A stretch of 64,000 nt of DNA from Sipunculus nudus (GCA_026874595.1 CM049314.1:13508729-13572728), one strand, 5' to 3'. Counted from the stretch's first letter, positions 35,905 to 47,621 are shown. Translations and numbers: made by a program. Notes: a model not told the origin generated them from the letters alone.

Positions 35905-36715
35905 ATGGATTTTTGAGTTTTGTACCTCGTAATTAAGGAAAATAAAATAACGACTATTGCGAGGACTCCACCTTGGCCTCCGAAGCTGCAATGGATAGAC
36001 TTGAGACACAACCAAATCACGTATCCCGGTTATGTGCACGAGCTGCCTAGTGTTCAGTACCTGACGCTTACAGGGAATCCATTTAACTGTGTGTGTAAAA
36101 CCGACCCTTTTGGGGAGTATTAGAAGACAAGTGTAAGCACTGAGTGGACATGCGAATATCCGGACGAAATGTCCATTCTGAATGCTACTATTCAGGTGAA
36201 GTACCATAAACAGCCAGACGTAAACAATCATATTCCGCTGAGTATCTGTCACACGGGTTCTCAGTTAGATGACATGTACTTTAACTTAAAACCCTGTGCC
36301 AGCCCTAATGTCTGGTGGGAGAAATATGAAACCAACGTTTGGTGTGTCGCAGAAGGTGTCCCAGCGCCGCTTATTTCAGTTGCTGGACCAGGAGGTAGAA
36401 CGTTTACAACTGGAGGTACAGTAGCACATACTGCAGCAAACGGACGGTACACTTGTACGGCGGTGAATATGCTGGGTCAGAGGGTTGACACAATCTTCGT
36501 ATTTACTGCTATGACGGCTAATGACACAGTTAATGCCACGCGCTTGAAGGGGGAAAATGTTCTCCCCTTAGTATTAAGCCTGGTTGTCTGTTTTGGTTTT
36601 ATTCTATTCATGTGCTATATTAATATCCGATCGATGTGTTTGCGAAAGTGGTGCACATAATGATACACGTCAAGCTGAAGTGGCTGAGGAACCGATTTAT
36701 GCATTAGTTTCCTAA
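35905..36715 (+). pseudogene. LRR-Ig receptor, family B, 5'-truncated with one nonsense codon
   Basis: Similarity begins at LRR residues YLVIKENKITTIAR (35920) and continues with the next LRR (LQWIDLRHNQITYPGYV) and LRRCT (NPFNCVCK). A TAG at 36121-36123 is the first disruption, then the same frame resumes (VSTEWTCEYPDEM). The Ig domain keeps both cysteines (VWCVAEGVPAP and GRYTCTAVNMLG), followed by stalk glycosylation sites (NDT, NAT) and a helix (VLPLVLSLVVCFGFILFMC). The frame stops at 36658-36660 while the tail, ending AEEPIYALVS, continues in another frame to 36715. Signal peptide, LRRNT and first LRRs are absent. The partner at 13455 shares the tail frameshift, so that lesion predates the duplication. 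Confidence 0.8.
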
Positions 36716-36763
36716 ACAACAAAATAAGCAAAGATACAATCATAACCATCCTGCAAGTCAACT

Positions 36764-37063
36764 GTGACTTGCCTTAAAGACGTCTTCAGCAACTATTGTG
36801 GGACATTTAAGGAAACAGACTGTAAAATACAAGCGGGTGAAGGGGATAATGTTTTTCCCTTAGTATTGAGCCTGATTGTACTATTTTTTTCTGTTTTGTT
36901 GTCATTCTGGTCTTGTGTCACATTAATATCCGATCTACGTGTCTGTAAAAGGGTGCGCATAATCATACACGTTACACTGACATTGCTCATGAACCCTATT
37001 TACGCAAGGGATTTTCTCAAAAGGGGAAAAATTAAAACTAATAATCATGCAAGTACAATGTAA
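36764..37063 (+). pseudogene. extra transmembrane-tail module downstream of family B copy
   Basis: A 99-codon frame encodes GEGDNVFPLVLSLIVLFF followed by a hydrophobic helix, a basic stretch (RVCKRVRIII) and NPIYARDF. It aligns with the helix-tail segment of the preceding gene (KGENVLPLVLSLVVCFG to EPIYALVS). There is no Ig or LRR and no supported start. It could be a duplicated 3' module or an alternative last exon. The partner is at 14270-14470. Confidence 0.6.
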
Positions 37064-37354
37064 ATTAACTTCATTAATTTCACATGGATTGGCTAAAATA
37101 TTTATTTTAACTACTGGTATACTCGGTGCAATCTGCTTGGCTCTGGTGGTGTCGTGGAGGAGGAAACCTGGGGACAACCACCATTCTTGGACCGGCAACT
37201 ACGTTGCATCTTCATAGCCACTCCGGGGATCGCACCCGGGAAGCCATCTGAGCGAGCCTCAAAGCGCGTTGCCAGATAAACATGCTGGGCAACATTTTTT
37301 TGGAGATTTCAGAAAACACTCTTTTTGTAAAGATGTCAAGCAGATGAAACCGAT

Positions 37355-37561
37355 AATTTTTTTTTCTTGTTAATAAGCCTGGCTCTGCTTGGTTTGACTG
37401 GTTTGATCTTATTCTACAACTGTACTATGTTGGTATCCGAAACAACTGATCTTCGGGGTTGTGAAAGGAGTGCACATAATAATACGCGTTATACGAACAC
37501 GGTTGATGAATTTACGCAGGGCTTCCGTAAACGATACAGACGAAGGAATTCCGAAAGGTAA
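37355..37561 (+). pseudogene. third transmembrane-tail module
   Basis: It encodes LISLALLGLTGLILFYNCTM, then VSETTDLRGCERSAHNNTR and DEFTQGFRKRYRRR before TAA at 37559-37561. Order and residues match the helix and tail start of family B, but the Tyr motif is replaced by EFTQ. The partner is the decayed stretch 14750-14870. Confidence 0.55.
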
Positions 37562-37729
37562 CAATTATCTCCTATCAAAACACTCATTCGGCGAATGTGA
37601 AAAAAAAAATAATGCTAACAGAACTATAGAGGATATATTAATATCTACTCCTCCACGGCACAAGGACTTTTGTGGAAGATTTCAGGGGGATAACTACACA
37701 ATGGCTGTAAATATTCAAGAATAATATAC

Positions 37730-38600
37730 ATGTTTTTTATAATAAGCAGCTGCTAAACATCTTTGAAAACCTCATTTCTAAATGACTAAAACAATTAAAA
37801 TTCTTTACCAAGCAGCCGCATCTCCATGTACTTATGGCAAAATATGCCGATGTCAGAAAGTACATTGATAGAGGTGTGTACCTACTTAATTGGTTTCAAC
37901 TAAATTAGTTTACAACTCTCCTGATATAATACCTGTGTGAGGAAGTATCAGTGTAGTTAGAAATGTATTTCAATTCAGGTTTTTAAGAAAATACAAATCA
38001 GTACTAGTCAAACAGCACAAAAATGCTTAATCAGAGTAACTTCTGGTAAATCTAAAAAGACCTGCCGGGAATTTTCCTGCAGATCCGTTTTTTTCCTCCA
38101 GGAGATCCAATGCGTTTGAAGTATAAAATGTCCCGAGAACTGTTGAAAAGAAAGTCAAACATATTTGCTTATTTAGCACGTTGAGCAAGTGTATACAGTC
38201 GAATCTCTCTTACTGGGAACCTCCTTAAAGTAAGCACCTCTATAAAGTCGGAACTTTAACAAAGTCAAATTTATTCTGTATTCTTTTCATTTCCAGTTTA
38301 AAATCGTTCATAATAACCGTCCAGTTATTAAGTTATTGTACAGATGGGGACTATCAGAAACCAGCCTCTGTTTCTACTCTGTCTCTCGTATATATATGTA
38401 ATTTCATATTACATTTGCACTATATTAAATAATCAATATCATTAATACGGAATTGGATTATTACAGACCACGGTTTACCTGCTTCCGTTCTGATTTGACA
38501 CTCCAAATTCGGCAGACGTATCGGTGCTGTGCTCTTCTAGGACAAGTTTGGTTTATTTTGCAGGATTAAACCCTATTAAACTGAATAATTGATAATTTTA
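37730..38600. other. non-coding stretch, no recognisable gene
   Basis: No receptor similarity or domain is seen. A string ACAGTCGAATCTCTCTTACTGGGAACC at 38197 has the look of a DNA-transposon terminus, but no partner repeat was found. Confidence 0.45.
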
Positions 38601-38629
38601 ATATTACCCCATTAGGTGCCCCTATTTCT

Positions 38630-39960
38630 TTTGTGCTGCAAGGTCCTCCACGCCTGTGATGCTTTTTCAGGAGGTGCCTCGGGGATTTTAACTGGCCTGT
38701 TAAGACCAGAGCGCATGTCCTGCCAAAAAGGCATTTCCGTGCAATACGCGGTCACGCGGGTCCACTATAATCCTCATTGATCCCCCATATCCATTGTAAC
38801 GCCTCTAAAGGTATTTTCTCTCTCAAAAGGAAGTAAAGGATTTTAATCCAAAAACCACACGACTCCGCTTTCAGTTCAAGGGCTTTCCAGTTTGGTCAAC
38901 ACTGGGCACTGAGTCCAGTGATGTGACCACCGTTTGACATTTTTTAGAAGGGGATTACAGGTATGTTGATTTATATACATTCAAAAATATCTTTCCATGA
39001 TAACCATGGTTTCAAGAGTCATTTTTCAAAAAAGATGCCCCAAAACTTAATTATCATTCGGGTTGGGTGGGGTGGAGTCTGGGGGGGGGGGCGTACAGAC
39101 TTTCACCAGAATCTCCTTTAATATAAGTCATGTGTTCACGTGTATGCGTTTCATGTGTGAACACTGTCATGCTTCATTAACACAAGTTTACCTTGCGAGA
39201 ATGGCAGAACAAATAATTACGAATGGATGGCTTTCACACGGGGACAAAGGAATGGTCCTTTGTCATAATGGTTTATAAGAAAATATATATTGTGGTGATT
39301 TTCATTACCTGCATAATGAAATGGACTATTGATATATGTCTTTACCTTAACCCTCTACAAATGTTCAGCAAAACCTTTTCCGCCTATCACGCTTTTTCAG
39401 GAGGCGACCTGTAATCTCCTGTGAACCCCATTTCCATAATATCGCCTGTAATGGAATTTTACACTGTCAAAAAGAAGTAAAGATTTTAAATTCAATTGCG
39501 AAACACCAGTCCACATGAATCTTTTAATATAGGGCCTTTTTCCGTTGACTGGACACAAAGAACTGAGACCCTTTACACGATCACCGTTAAATAGGTTTAC
39601 AGATATCTTGATTTTTATACATTCAGAAGTATCTTTCCATGATAACCATGGTTTTAATTGTTCGGCCGATTTATGGGTTGTTTATAAAAAAGATTTTGCA
39701 TACACTTTTTAGGGTCCTCAAGTCCTTTGGGACTTTGGAACCCCCGCCAGAATCTACTAATCAGTCGTTCGTTCATACATGCACGTTTCATGTAAAACAT
39801 TGTCATAGTTCAGAAAAACATGGGTTCACCAGGCGAGTGGCAGAACAACTGCATACGAATGGGCGGCGCCTAATCGGGGGCAAAGGAATATTTATTCCTT
39901 TGTGGAATTGTCATTATGGCACTTAAGAAAAAAATATATTTTGGTGATTCCGATTACTTT
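38630..39960. repeat. two tandem units of about 640 bp
   Basis: TTTTTCAGGAGGTGCC (38665) pairs with TTTTTCAGGAGGCGAC (39393). TATCTTTCCATGATAACCATGGTTT (38988 and 39630) pairs exactly, and GGCAGAACAA with ACGAATGG (39201 and 39839) pairs near the unit end. Divergence is moderate. Frames inside are not conserved between the units. Confidence 0.75.
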
Positions 39961-41969
39961 CCGATCTCTTTCCAAAATCAATTTTTTGTGTGATTTCTGG
40001 AATAGAATATTTTTACTTTCTATGTTGATATTTTGGGGGAGGGTGGTCCTGAAGAATTCTAGCATAAGTAATGTTTATATCATAAAAGTGAAACACATGG
40101 CAAAAGTTCCTTCAAAAACCTTAGGATTAAAATATGCGTCGTTTCGTTCCTATCAGCTCATTACAAAATATGCCTCAGATAGAGCCGTGGATTTCAACGG
40201 GTGCAGCTCGTCAAAATTATGGTTACAAAAAGCAGGTTTTGTCCTCCCGAAGATGTATCATGTTACAATACTTTATGTTATACTCGTAAATGGAAGCAGA
40301 ACAAGTTAAGTTAATCATATTTCAAATATTTAAACAAAATATGTGTATAAATCACAGGAGGGCAAATAATTGTCTTTCAGTATATATAAGTCTTTACTAC
40401 GAAATTTTGAGAAAATTGAATGCATAATAAATTCAAGAGAAAATAAAGACAACATAATATGGAATAGGAAGTGATAAAGGAACTATTGTATGAGACAACA
40501 CAAGTAATAACACAAGTAGTAATAGGAGATTTAGATATAAATATGTATGTACATTTATCCATGTATTAGCCTGATACAGCTGATGTAACTATGTTGATGT
40601 TTGTGATGTATCTAGGAGTATCTCGAATAAAAAAAGTTTATATTTGTTTGTTTGTTCAAACATTGGTAAAAAGGCGACCGACATTGAATGAGTGTTGAAT
40701 CATTTCCTATAACTCCAATGTTATGTCAAAACCTCATCACAACTATGAAAATATTATCATACTTCCTTTTCATATTTCGTATTCCCATAATAGTAACTAG
40801 CACAAATGACCAAACGCAGATTCGCTGCCACGCTGAAATGTCAAGAATCCTCAATTGTTAACGTTGGCTGCAGCGTTGTATTTAGCCCTGTTCTTGTCAT
40901 TATCAACAGATTCAAACAATTACTGGCTAATATATTTTCTGCATATGCATACAAAATAATTTAAAAGTGCAATTATCTTAATTAATATTGTTATTTACGC
41001 AGGTTGGTCGGTTTTGTTCTATTATTTGTTTATATTTGTTTATATTTGTCCAACACTATGAGCTATGGTCTCAGCTTCTTTGCTTTATGACTAGCGTAGT
41101 TACCTGGTGTTATTTTTCCTCAAATATCCGTGCACTCTATCTTCTTTGACTGTCAGGTTAGATCTCGTGGGTAGCCAGGCATGGCGAAGAGTACCGAGTG
41201 CTCCTTTTTCCCATTTAAAAAACATACAAGCGTCGTCAGATGAATATCCTGTTTTAACTGCTTCGTCATGCCCCCCCCCCCCATAATATACGTTGGCTCA
41301 ACACAGAACACCTTTAAAACCAGATTTAATACCCACAAAACCTCGTTCAAGAATGCAGCCAGCAAACAAAGCACAGAGCTTAGTAAATACATCTGAAAAC
41401 TAAAAGATAACAACGTGCGCCACAACGTAACATGGAAAACTCTCAAACGTGCAAAACCCTACTTTCCGGCAACAAACAGATGTAATTTGTGCCTTTGGAG
41501 AAATACGTAATTATATGTCAACCCCAACTCGCAACTCTAAACAAAGGAAATTAACTTGTGACGGCATGTAAACATGCACATAAATCCCTGTTGCGGAATA
41601 TGTAACAACAACACCAAACAAGCGACAACAAACAGACCAGCACAATATTAATCTCGGGTTTCCTTATGCGCAGCCCCCAGCATACGGACCAGTGAAAAAT
41701 ACCAGATGCCGGCCCTCAACAAAGATGGATGTCACCACACAGCTGATCATGACCCCAGTGACTTTACCCCGCAACTGACATTCACAGCACTATTAGGCTA
41801 CAACATCTGAAATGTGCCAGACGCTCTGAGAGTGTGGTACGAAACTAATTAGTCGTGAAATACCATCAGAAAAACTAGTTTAGTTCTTACTGTACAACAT
41901 AGAAATGCTCTGGTCAACCATAGGGCACTCTGCCATCAGTTTGTGCAACAAATTCTGACTACATACAAT

Positions 41970-42028
<59 letters not shown>

Positions 42029-42060
42029 TGCTTTAATTTGGTTTATATTTTGGTAGTCAA
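39960..42060. other. non-coding stretch, no recognisable gene
   Basis: Contains a C-run (about 41271-41282) and (TA)n 41974-42024. The longest frame (41153-41446, minus) is hydrophobic but ends in a poly-G-derived Gly run and has no family resemblance that I can support. Confidence 0.5.
41974..42024. repeat. (TA)n microsatellite
   Basis: Pure TA array. Confidence 0.95.
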
Positions 42061-43740
42061 GAGGACTGCAAGGATACAGGTCACTTGTGAAATGTTATGG
42101 AAGCTCTATGCAAGGAGGTCAGCCTGCTACATGCACTGGTCAACCAATGTTAGTGTCAGGTAAAGAGATGGGACAAGCTGAACACCCGTTAAACAGTTTT
42201 CTACCCTTTTTAAAATTAAACATGGATAACATATGGTATCATCGGTCGCATATATCAATTAATTGCCCGCAGACGGTAACTGAGGCTTGATGTATTAGGT
42301 GTCCCATGTGGTGATGTATAGCCAGATAGCCTTGAACTCCTAGTACATCGAGAGCAGTGTACCTAACGAGGTGTTGTGAGAGAAGAAGCGTCAGGTGCCC
42401 CCCCCCCCCCCCTCCTTCCCAAGGGTGAGCCTCAGTTAAATATAATACTTTCAAACATAACTCCTCTTCTGTTGTCGATATCAATATTCAATGATAAATA
42501 CAAACTTTTGTTAAAAGTTAGTCTTTATTAGTGATGGTTACTTTTGCTTCATATATTCTCTCTGTGTGGGCTATTGTAATTAGCCCGTCAAGGTTGCTGA
42601 GTTTTAATAGTGGTAACCGACAATAGGACCATTTTAAGATAAGCTATTATCAAGATGAGTGAATTTATGCTTTATTTACCAACTTGTATATATGTTATTA
42701 ATAAATAAATTGTCTGAGGCAGTAACATATCTTAAGCAGGCATTTTCTCACACGTTTAAGATCACACGGCAGTGTGCGATCAAAGATCTCATTTTGAGCG
42801 ACTGTGCACTGGTTTGCTAACGCCATCTTACCATGGAGTGACAAACTATTTGTTTTATTTCACATAAAATATACTGTTAAATACGGTTTTACTGGACGGT
42901 CCCGATTGATTAGGCGAACCATATCTTGTACAGGAACGGCCCTGTGGGCATTTCAACTATAGACAAGAAAAGTCATACAAATTTACAATCATGTGTGTTA
43001 AATATTTATATTATTTCCAATAATAAATAACGAATAATGAATTACATGTCATACAAAAATATATTAATTCACAGCACAAGCGATAAAGAATCCCACGATA
43101 GGAAATTCTTGTAATATTAAACTACTCAAATGAGACCACTGCTTCACTAAAAGTCTAAAGATTTCCAAAAACTTTCATAACTGTCAGAACATTAACAGTT
43201 TGCCCATGACCCCAAAGTGCGCCCTTGAGTAAAGTCAGGAGTTTTATATCTGCTCTGCATTAATTTTGGTGAAATATATTGCAGTTATTCTATCTATGAT
43301 TTTATCTGGCATCGTTGATTATTCTTTATACATAAGACACTAAAACACCATTCGGAGATTTTGCAACTGTGGCTGTACTATATGCCGATACCGAAATCGG
43401 TAATATCCGAGCCTTGCTGATTGAAAACGATATTTCGCAAAAGCCACCCTATACCGAGATTGTTTTGAAGGAGCTTGTGTGACCGCTGTAGCCCAACTAG
43501 CATATGTAATCAACAGATTTTCCCAATGGATTCCAGATAACAGAGAAATATAATGAAAAAAAAGGATATGTTATGTGTAATTTGGAGTAACTAGACCAAA
43601 TGTCCTTCAGACTCTGGATTATAACTTGTATCTCGAAGCGCAATCTCTATAATATATCCCATCCTCACTAGCTGAGGCTGTTGCGTGCCCCTGACACGGA
43701 ACGAAGCGTTGGTACCATTTTGTTGTATACGGGTCCAAAC
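42060..43740. repeat. non-coding paralogous block, partner of 16.4-20.1 kb
   Basis: See 16010-20450 for shared strings. It contains a poly-C run (about 42398-42412). The shorter length shows deletions relative to, or insertions in, the partner. Confidence 0.6.
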
Positions 43741-43743
43741 TGA

Positions 43744-44247
43744 TCAATGTGGTCCAGCGCGTTTTTCACCGCCTTGAAATGAGATACATGTCCAACTGTC
43801 AGAGTTGCATGATCCGAAAATCTCGATGAAGATGCAAATGGTATCGTCATTTGTTTCCACGCTTTGTGGCTTACAGGTTAGATGCAATATAAACCTGACC
43901 GATATTTTTTTTAATATTTTTAGAAAACCTATCATGTGAAAAAGATTCCATTTTAACTCCTCCACATGCATGATGTTTTTAAATTCCCAACCGCAAACAA
44001 GATTTGTCTCATAGAGGAAATATGCACGCCAACCAAGTCTTTCGAAGAGCAGAGAATGACCGGCGGTTATCATATAGATGAGATGTTGAAATGCTAAGAG
44101 AGGATTTCTGACTTCCTGCTTGTTAGTTCTTTTCAAATATCTCTCAAAGCATACCCCAGATCTGCTACATTCGCATACACTCGGGCATAAAGTGTTAGCA
44201 ATATATCCAATTATTAAATGAACTCCTGAAATCTCACATGGCAACAT
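43744..44247 (-). pseudogene. inverted N-terminal fragment of family A fused to unrecognised sequence
   Basis: A 167-codon minus-strand frame opens with a hydrophobic leader and an LRRNT-like stretch (NTLCPSVCECSRSGVCFER), matching family A. It then continues for about 130 residues that I cannot assign (LLFERLGWRAYFLYETN). The partner block at 20066-20532 carries the same sequence with stops and different frames, so the long frame is probably fortuitous. The receptor's LRR part continues on the opposite strand from 44245, which implies an inversion breakpoint near 44240. Confidence 0.5.
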
Positions 44248-44840
44248 TTTTTTTATTTCTTTCTAGGAAAACATAATGATACTAGCAGCCACATTGACAC
44301 TATGTCATTGCGAAATTTGAGCTTGATTATTTCGACGTCTCCTACAAGTAAAAACTATCCTCTCTCTCCTACGTTTTTTCCGGAAAATTGACATTCGGAA
44401 GAATGTTCGAGTGAAAGGGTATGGGATAAAAGATAAAAGAAGGTCAAAGCTTGGCCAAACAGTCTTTAATGGGAAAATCTCAGTCAGCTTCTTTGGTATA
44501 TATCGCATATGACCCATTTCTTTTAGTCCAAGAAAATGCACTTAACTGCGTATGTATAAGATGAATAGAAATAATATCAATGATCGTGTGCAATACCAGG
44601 TATTGTTTACGGACCTACCTATGAGTGGAGTAATTAATTTTTTGATGAAAGTATCATCCTGTTTTCCAAAAAAGCAGGTATTTTATAAAGGCATATCCAA
44701 TTTATGTGGCCAACAGCAAACGTGAAAATTGATTCAACCCGATTGATGACCTTGTCGCGAATTCAAAATGGCTATTATTATTAGGTAGTGCTAATCAAAT
44801 GATGAGACAAAGTGTCGACGGAGTCTGGTTTTACACTTCT
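44245..44840 (+). pseudogene. family A receptor relic (LRR to Ig)
   Basis: ATTTCTTTCTAGGAAAACATAATG (44255), TTTCGACGTCTCCTACAAG (44330), CCGGAAAATTGACATTCGGAAGAATG (44381) and CACTTAACTGCGTATGTATAAG (44539) follow the family A order, with stops throughout. It is the paralogue of 20560-21180. It has no membrane helix or tail. Confidence 0.65.
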
Positions 44841-44849
44841 GCTGAGAGG

Positions 44850-46530
44850 AAAAGGTGCAACACATTAAAAACCCCTACACATATTTTTATCTTGTTTTAA
44901 TTAGCTTTCTAATAAGCACTTGTGGATGGAGAGAGATAAAGAAAATGTAATGCATATATGACAGCAACACACTGAAAGAAGGGATAAGGCACCCAAGATC
45001 TAACTGTTCAGTATATATATCTCTTACCTCAGTTAATAAAAATAAAAAAATAGCAACCTGTATCTGTTACTAGTCTATATTATTTACCATGGAAATTTTA
45101 TATAATAAATATCCTGATGACTGATGACAATTTAATAACACTGGGAATATATTTGTTTATATACATAACATAACTACGCAGCAGAACATAATAATGAAGG
45201 GAAGTAGCTGGATAAAACAGTCGACAAAGTCCATAGAGAGATATTGACATGTGATGTGGTAGACTGAGAGGAGCATGAATTCATCTGTTACATTAATCTA
45301 TATTATATATTCTTTCTGTTGTAGTTACTTTTAATCGCTTTCCTATGCGACAGTTCTGCTCTAGGAAACGCTATCAAATGGATAACAGGAGTTTGTTTGC
45401 GTTGAGGGAAAGAAACGTAATGGTATATCTGAAAAATAAGGCTGTAGACTACCCATGGCTGTTTACAGTAAACGGAAAAGATAGTCATATATCTCATCCA
45501 GTCTGTGTCAAAAAAGATCGCCGGAAAGTTATATCGGCAGCGGTATGTCAGATTTAGATAAGCCTTTTTTTTTAATTTGCTTTAATAATACACCTTCCTA
45601 TCAAACATTTATCGGGCAAATGAATCCCTGATGGATAACAAAAAGTTTGTTGGAGCTGGGGGAAAAAAATCATAATACCTTTGAACAACAGGAAATTCAT
45701 GCCAAAACTAAAATGCCAAGGATTGTTTTCTTGGTATATCAAAACCAGATGTTTTTTGCGCCGCTTGTCAGATCAGGAAGTAAGGGTCATACAAACCATA
45801 ACAACAAGCAATAGTAATGTGTGTGCCAGTGTATTTAGTGAATACATATTAGATCATAATTAACTCAGGAGAAAAACGCTTACAACATGATTATAAAAAG
45901 CGTGAGATTAGAAATCATTTGTACAGCACAGTAAATTATAAAAAAAAGTTGGTTATACAGAGCATTGCAAATTAACACTCAAACAACAAAACATTAATAA
46001 ATCTCCCCAGGTTCCAAACAGAAAAAGCAACACTCCCCTTGTTATAAATGCTGGGACTATTAATTGTACGCGGACATTTCTTATATAATGTTATAAAACT
46101 TGATTAATAATATATACCTAAGTGATCCCCCACCACATGCTCCTACTAATGGTGATTAATAAGTGTTTCAAGTCTGTTTGAAATATAGCAGTATGATTCC
46201 TTTGATAAATAAAATTATTCATAATTTTGCTGTTAGAAATAAAAAGTTACTGACAGATATATTACAAAACAAATCTTCTTTCCCTAAACCACGTGCCAGA
46301 TCAGGAAGTAAGATATATTTGTCAAAGAGCAGATGGGTAAAATGATTAACAAGACAAACCCTCGAGTACGATAAAATACACACTTTCAATAAAACATCAT
46401 TATACACAAGAACAACTGTTGTGTGAACATAGTCCCCATAGAACCGAGGCAGATAGCGAATACCATTACTGAGGCCGTAAAAGTTAAAGGAAGGATACTG
46501 AGTTTGTATGTATAATAACAATATGATTGA
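44850..46530. repeat. non-coding block upstream of the intact family C gene
   Basis: Homologous to 21180-22755. It includes a 70-codon frame at 45345-45557 (FALRERNVMVYLKNKAVDY) that is disrupted in the partner and matches no family I know. The 5' flank just before the start codon (GCCATTACTGAGGCCG-like) is conserved between the two copies, so the promoter probably lies within the last few hundred bases. Confidence 0.6.
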
Positions 46531-46532
46531 AA

Positions 46533-47621
46533 ATGAATATGAAGATAGTCTTCTTCTTTGGTATAACAGTTGCACTCGGTCGTGCAACAGTCACTTGTCC
46601 ATGGGTTTGCGACTGCACTGAAAATAGAGTGTCTTGTGCACATCGAGGTCTGATGAAAATCCCGAATAACATTCCCCAGTCAGTTACGGATCTTGATCTT
46701 TCTGATAATGACATTGTTACGCTGAACATTCACGAAAGAATATCTATCAATTTCCGGAAACTTTTTCTGTTTGATCTCTCAAAGAATACAATTAACGTCT
46801 TTGATTCAACTCCATTCGTTCATTTACAAGAATTGCGATACCTTATCCTGAACAATAACCAAATAGCTAAAATTAAGAGAACTGGGCCATGGCCTGGGAA
46901 ACTGGAATGGATAGATCTGAGGAACAATAGCGTTGTCAATCCAGGATATATAGCAGAACTGCCTACACTTAATTACCTCACGACCACGGGGAATAATTTC
47001 AGTTGTGAGTGTAGAGTGGATCTTTTTGTGCAGTTCATGGAGAAAGATATAAATATTGAATGGACCTGTGCTACTTCGATAAATATGGCCACTTATAAAA
47101 GTCCCTTACATGTAAAATACCAACTTTCTTCCACGCTACACGCTAAGGTACCACTAAAAATAGAAAATACCTACTCTAATTTAAATGGCATTTATTCAAA
47201 CTTGACATCTTGTGTCCATCCAAAAGTCACGTGGGTTAAATATGAATACAAAGTTGCCTGCTTTGCCAGAGGACTACCACAGCCATATATTCGTGCAAGC
47301 GGACAAAAAGGGTTTATCAGCGGAACCGAAAGGATTGCTTTCATGCCAAGTGAAAGTGGACGCTACACTTGCGCTGCATTCAACATGATTGGGAATAGTA
47401 CTGATTCTATTTTCGTTTATAATGTACGTCCACATTTGAGGGAAGTGTCTATGATATCCATTTGCGGACTGTCGGTCCTTCTGCTTTCTGTTTCACTATT
47501 AATATGCAACTGTGTTTTAATATGGGTCCAACCTGATTATAGTAGGGAGCTAATATATGGACCAGGTCAAACAAATCCAGAAGAAATGAACGATGAGCCA
47601 ATATATGCAGTTGCAAATTAA
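46533..47621 (+). CDS. LRR-Ig transmembrane receptor, family C, intact
   Basis: Single-exon gene of 362 codons from ATG 46533 (a second in-frame ATG is at 46539) to TAA 47619-47621. It has a signal peptide (about 1-18, KIVFFFGITVALG), LRRNT with four Cys (22, 26, 28, 34), and LRRs at about 51-146 (VTDLDLSDNDIVTL, LRYLILNNNQIAKI, LEWIDLRNNSVV). The LRRCT has Cys 158, 160, 179 and probably 227. A short Ig domain has Cys 243 and 280 (VACFARGLPQP and GRYTCAAFNMIGN), with N-glycosylation sites at NLTS and NSTD. One helix lies at about 307-330, and the cytoplasmic tail carries Tyr 336, 342 and 358 and ends NDEPIYAVAN. Expected role, from the domain family: type I surface receptor for adhesion or recognition. 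Signalling or endocytosis through the EPIYA tyrosine is inference. It is the only copy in the window with no disabling lesion. Possible relatives are AMIGO- or LRIG-like proteins, but orthology cannot be claimed. Confidence 0.9.
   Translation: MNMKIVFFFGITVALGRATVTCPWVCDCTENRVSCAHRGLMKIPNNIPQSVTDLDLSDNDIVTLNIHERISINFRKLFLFDLSKNTINVFDSTPFVHLQELRYLILNNNQIAKIKRTGPWPGKLEWIDLRNNSVVNPGYIAELPTLNYLTTTGNNFSCECRVDLFVQFMEKDINIEWTCATSINMATYKSPLHVKYQLSSTLHAKVPLKIENTYSNLNGIYSNLTSCVHPKVTWVKYEYKVACFARGLPQPYIRASGQKGFISGTERIAFMPSESGRYTCAAFNMIGNSTDSIFVYNVRPHLREVSMISICGLSVLLLSVSLLICNCVLIWVQPDYSRELIYGPGQTNPEEMNDEPIYAVAN

Noticed and set aside
37190-37290. tRNA-like or SINE-like sequence (GGGGATCGCACCCGGGAAGCC)
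   Set aside because: Resembles a B-box region, but no A box, no acceptor stem and no dispersed copies besides the duplicated block at 14.6 kb.
41153-41446. 97-codon hydrophobic minus-strand frame
   Set aside because: Part of it is translation of a homopolymer run, with no domain and no paralogue support.
43744-44247. 167-codon minus-strand frame as a real secreted protein gene
   Set aside because: Its start is a family A leader and LRRNT fragment, and the partner block at 20.1-20.5 kb carries the same sequence broken by stops and shifts.
45345-45557. 70-codon frame upstream of the intact receptor gene
   Set aside because: Not conserved as an open frame in the paralogous block near 21.77 kb, and no motif.
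46533-47621. Classical ITIM in the receptor tail
   Set aside because: The residue two before Tyr is Pro, not I/V/L/S, so the strict ITIM consensus is not met; described as EPIYA/YxxL-like only.
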